Assembly (NCBI GenBank): GCA_937920725.1
Contig: CALEUW010000029.1
Location: forward strand, 1-40,549
Direction: 5' to 3'
Origin: UMGS1601 sp900553335
GTDB lineage: Bacteria; Bacillota; Clostridia; Oscillospirales; Ruminococcaceae
DNA length: 40,549 bases
A program made the translations under genes and the position numbers. Positions 38,302 through 40,549 of the stretch are shown here, piece by piece. The notes below the pieces were generated by a model that was given only the letters and a program-made list of their open reading frames with translations, was not told the origin of the DNA and ran no database searches. The stretch's first letter is position 1. Each line of letters starts with the position of its first letter.

Positions 38302-38329
38302 ATTATAACGCTGAATCAGCGAAAATCAA
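38302..38329 (-). promoter_or_regulatory. htpG promoter with spacer palindrome
   Basis: On the minus strand, TTGATT (38329-38324), 16 bases, TATAAT (38307-38302). A palindrome CGCTGA-A-TCAGCG (38309-38321) fills most of the spacer, which could be a second regulator's site. Confidence 0.8.
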
Positions 38330-38431
38330 GTAGCAATAACGAAAAGACACATTTTGTTTACAAAATAGTCACATTTATAGCTGTATAACAGTTTACAATA
38401 AAATGAAACAGTATTGAAAGGATTGATATGA

Positions 38432-39298
38432 TTGAAAATTTCTTCTGCCTTTAAAAGCGATAAAACAGTTTTTTCTCTTGAAATCTTTCCGCCGAAAAAG
38501 AGTGTTGGAGATATCAGTACAATTTATAAAACACTTGACGGCTTGCAAAGTATAAAGCCTGATTTTATTTCTGTCACATACGGAGCGGGCGGAAACAAGG
38601 CGGATCTCACTACCTTTGAGATCTGTAAAATCATAAAGGAAAAATATAATTTGGAGGCTTTGGCTCATCTCACTTGTGTGAACTCAACTCGTGAGGATAT
38701 AGATTTTATTTTGAAAAAATTAAATGAGAACAAAATAGAAAATATACTTGCATTAAGAGGCGATATGAAAGAGGGAGTAGAGCCTAAAAATGATTTTAAG
38801 CATGCAAGCGATCTTGTTGAGTATATAAAATCAAGCGGATATGATTTTTCAGTGAGCGGAGCGTGCTATCCTGAGGTTCATATAGACGCTGAAAGTTCTG
38901 TGAGCGATATACTGGCTCTGAAGCGAAAGGTCGATCTCGGAGCGGAGCATTTGGTATCTCAGCTTTTCTTTGACAATAACGTATTTTACTCTTTCTTAGA
39001 AAAGGTAAGAATTGCAGGAATAGGCGTCCCTATTGAAGCCGGAATCATGCCGGTTGTAAATATCAAGCAAATTGAGCGTATGGTTTCTATGTGCGGCGCA
39101 AGCCTTCCGACTAAGTTTTCAAGAGTAATGAGTAGGTTTGCAGATAAGCCTGAGGCGCTTTTTGATGCGGGAATAGCGTATGCTATAGATCAGATTATCG
39201 ATCTTGTTTCAAACGGTGTTGACGGAATACATCTCTATACTATGAACAACCCGACAGTAGCCCAGAGAATTTTCAGTGCAATTGATTCTATGAGGTAG
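38432..39298 (+). CDS. metF: 5,10-methylenetetrahydrofolate reductase MetF, 288 aa
   Basis: Reduces methylene-tetrahydrofolate to methyl-tetrahydrofolate, the methyl donor of MetH. The barrel begins FSLEIFPPKK with the catalytic Glu, followed by DFISVTYGAGG, ALAHLTCVNSTREDI, NILALRGDM, VSGACYPEVH and the flavin-contacting LVSQLFFDN. The length is normal (about 290). The start appears to be TTG at 38432 with AAAGGA about ten bases upstream; an ATG at 38428 is out of frame. It overlaps nothing and is followed by the CPBP gene three bases after its stop. Confidence 0.93.
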   Translation: MKISSAFKSDKTVFSLEIFPPKKSVGDISTIYKTLDGLQSIKPDFISVTYGAGGNKADLTTFEICKIIKEKYNLEALAHLTCVNSTREDIDFILKKLNENKIENILALRGDMKEGVEPKNDFKHASDLVEYIKSSGYDFSVSGACYPEVHIDAESSVSDILALKRKVDLGAEHLVSQLFFDNNVFYSFLEKVRIAGIGVPIEAGIMPVVNIKQIERMVSMCGASLPTKFSRVMSRFADKPEALFDAGIAYAIDQIIDLVSNGVDGIHLYTMNNPTVAQRIFSAIDSMR

Positions 39299-39301
39299 AC
39301 A

Positions 39302-40324
39302 ATGAGAGATATTTATAAGAATACAGTTTCATCGGCAGAGGCACAAAAACGAGATCTTATGATAAGTGCCGCAAAGCTCGGTGTGCTTTTGATTTTATAT
39401 AATGTGGTATTTTTGTATTTTACAAAGAAAGCGGTTCTGTATCTTTATTATTGGTGTGCAACTTTTAGTTTTACTTTTGATGAAATAAAAATAAACGGCT
39501 TTTACGCAAATGCCGACAACTTTTCATCTTATACGGCTTTTGAAATGATTTATTCCTGCGGTGTTGTGCTGATGTCGCTTTTACTGGTTATAATATCGGC
39601 GAAAATCATGGGAATAAGGTTATTATCATCGCTCAAGCTCAAGGATAAAAAAGGAATCAAAAGCGGAGTCACAATGTTTCCCGTCGTTTTGCTTTTAAAC
39701 GGCGTTATCTCAACTATCATAAGCTTTGTATCAGATTTTTTTGAAAGCCGGGGAACGGTTTTGCCGGAGGCTGATTTTTCAATAGCCAATCCAAGTGCAT
39801 CGGCTATAGTTTTTGAGGTTTTGTATCTTGCCATAGTAGCGCCGATTGCTGAGGAGCTTATTTTCAGAGGATTAGTGCTGAAGACGATTGCACCTTACGG
39901 TAAAAAGCTGGCAATAATTATATCAGCCTTACTGTTCGGACTTATGCACGGAAACATTAAACAGTTTGCAGGAGCGTTTGTCTGCGGAATAATTTTTGCG
40001 GCTGTGGACGTAAAGTACGGCTCTATTCTTCCGTCCGTAATAATGCATATTCTTAACAATCTTCTTCCGGTAATTTATAATATCGGAGATGCTGTGAATT
40101 CAAAGGCTTTAGTGTTGATTTACTATGTGCTGCTTTATGCTATTATGCTTGTGGGAATATATATTATCGCAAATAAATACAAAAGCTTTGACATCGGAGA
40201 AGAGCCTGAAAGCGAGCTTTCATATTCCGAGCGTATAAAGGCTGTGGTATTTAATATTCCTACTATTTATGTTTTGTATCTTTTATATGCTTTGATACAT
40301 TCTATTATAGAGGCAAATCTTTAG
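39302..40324 (+). CDS. CPBP-family intramembrane metalloprotease, 340 aa
   Basis: A polytopic membrane protease of the Abi/CAAX type with about eight membrane segments. Catalytic motifs: E184-E185 and R189 (AEELIFRG), H216 (FGLMHGN) and H249/N253 (HILNN). Such proteins process prenylated or peptide substrates or give bacteriocin self-immunity; the substrate here is unknown. GAGGTAG lies within the end of metF, so it is probably co-translated with metF. That pairing gives no functional hint. The soluble C-terminal loop (about 290-310) is acidic. Confidence 0.9.
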   Translation: MRDIYKNTVSSAEAQKRDLMISAAKLGVLLILYNVVFLYFTKKAVLYLYYWCATFSFTFDEIKINGFYANADNFSSYTAFEMIYSCGVVLMSLLLVIISAKIMGIRLLSSLKLKDKKGIKSGVTMFPVVLLLNGVISTIISFVSDFFESRGTVLPEADFSIANPSASAIVFEVLYLAIVAPIAEELIFRGLVLKTIAPYGKKLAIIISALLFGLMHGNIKQFAGAFVCGIIFAAVDVKYGSILPSVIMHILNNLLPVIYNIGDAVNSKALVLIYYVLLYAIMLVGIYIIANKYKSFDIGEEPESELSYSERIKAVVFNIPTIYVLYLLYALIHSIIEANL

Positions 40325-40346
40325 CAGACCTTTAAGAGCTTTGATA

Positions 40347-40379
40347 TCACTTCTCAGAATTAAAATTTTTGAGAAGTGA
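40347..40379. other. hairpin after the CPBP gene
   Basis: TCACTTCTCA (40347-40356) pairs perfectly with TGAGAAGTGA (40370-40379). There is no T-run after it, so terminator function is doubtful. Confidence 0.5.
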
Positions 40380-40399
40380 GCGTGTCGACAACGCTCGCC

Positions 40400-40427
40400 A
40401 ATTGTCCATTTTCAACTGTCAATTATT
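40400..40427 (+). repeat. AATTGTC-type dispersed repeat, copy 4
   Basis: AATTGTCCATT followed by TTCAACTGTCAATTATT. It shares AATTGTCCATT and GTCAATT with copy 1 (minus strand) and CAACTGTCAATT with copy 2. Confidence 0.6.
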
Positions 40428-40463
40428 CTATGTTTTATAAAATTCAAAGGTATGCTATAATAA

Positions 40464-40533
40464 CCTTAAGGTAAAATCAGCTTATCGCTGATTTATCGTG
40501 CATTCGCACGATTCGGCTGTCGCCGCCCTTAAG
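40464..40533. repeat. palindrome cluster bounded by CCTTAAG
   Basis: CCTTAAGG (40464-40471) at one end and CCTTAAG (40527-40533) at the other. Between them are two perfect hairpins: AAATCAGC/GCTGATTT (40474-40494) and CGTGC/GCACG (40497-40510), followed by a GC-rich CGGCTGTCGCCGCCC. It resembles a REP or MITE-type module. The rest of the window to 40549 shows nothing else. Confidence 0.5.
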
Positions 40534-40549
40534 AACATTGAATCATTAA

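Overview
The window looks like a low-GC, spore-forming Firmicute of the Oscillospiraceae/Ruminococcaceae type (Clostridium cluster IV). The evidence is a full-length pro-sigma-K gene beside a SpoIIQ-like LytM protein, rubrerythrins as oxidative-stress enzymes, a Gram-positive type IV pilus operon, a surface endoglucanase, an intracellular GH13 enzyme, a split cobalamin methionine synthase, strong AGGAGG ribosome binding sites and several TTG/GTG starts. The assignment rests on gene content only.

Bases 1-6598 are one end of an integrated temperate phage or related element. Leftward genes (a RecT-like start, small membrane proteins, HTH proteins) are followed by a lysogeny switch with three regularly spaced operator-like repeats, a Cro/CI-type repressor, an ImmA/IrrE metalloprotease, two tandem lipoproteins separated by copies of one hairpin, and a tyrosine integrase. 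The integrase ends next to the 3' end of tRNA-Ser(GGA), the probable attachment site. Two rightward small genes have near-identical promoters overlapping a dyad and look like genes expressed in the lysogen.

Bases 6700-16160 are host genes: dtd, sigK, a SpoIIQ-like protein, a large zinc-ribbon membrane protein, a GH13 glycosidase, HU plus a Lys/Ala-rich partner, a reverse rubrerythrin, a GH5 lipoprotein endoglucanase and an HTH-VOC-zinc-ribbon fusion. Bases 16235-24028 are a nine-gene type IV pilus operon (pilC, M, N, O, three pseudopilins, pilB, pilT) with its own promoter but no prepilin peptidase. Together with the GH5 enzyme it suggests adhesion to and digestion of plant fibre.

Bases 24147-32227 run leftward: metH core, a separate MetH activation protein, polyphosphate kinase, a cation/Ca2+ exchanger, an amidohydrolase broken by a stop codon, and a PP2C phosphatase. 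From 32365 come a C-GCAxxG-C-C protein, a YitT transporter and RsmE, then a 528-base gap holding a candidate small RNA with its own promoter, a C6 loop and a terminator. After this lie classical rubrerythrin, a YbaK deacylase, htpG under a perfect CIRCE operator, metF (which supplies the methyl donor for MetH) and a CPBP membrane protease. Short AATTGTC-type repeats occur at four intergenic places, two of them beside palindrome-rich or GC-rich blocks.

Most interesting and least explained are the small RNA, the lipoprotein/hairpin array, the phage switch operators and twin promoters, the structured leader before rsmE, and the internal start inside the HTH-VOC-zinc-ribbon gene.
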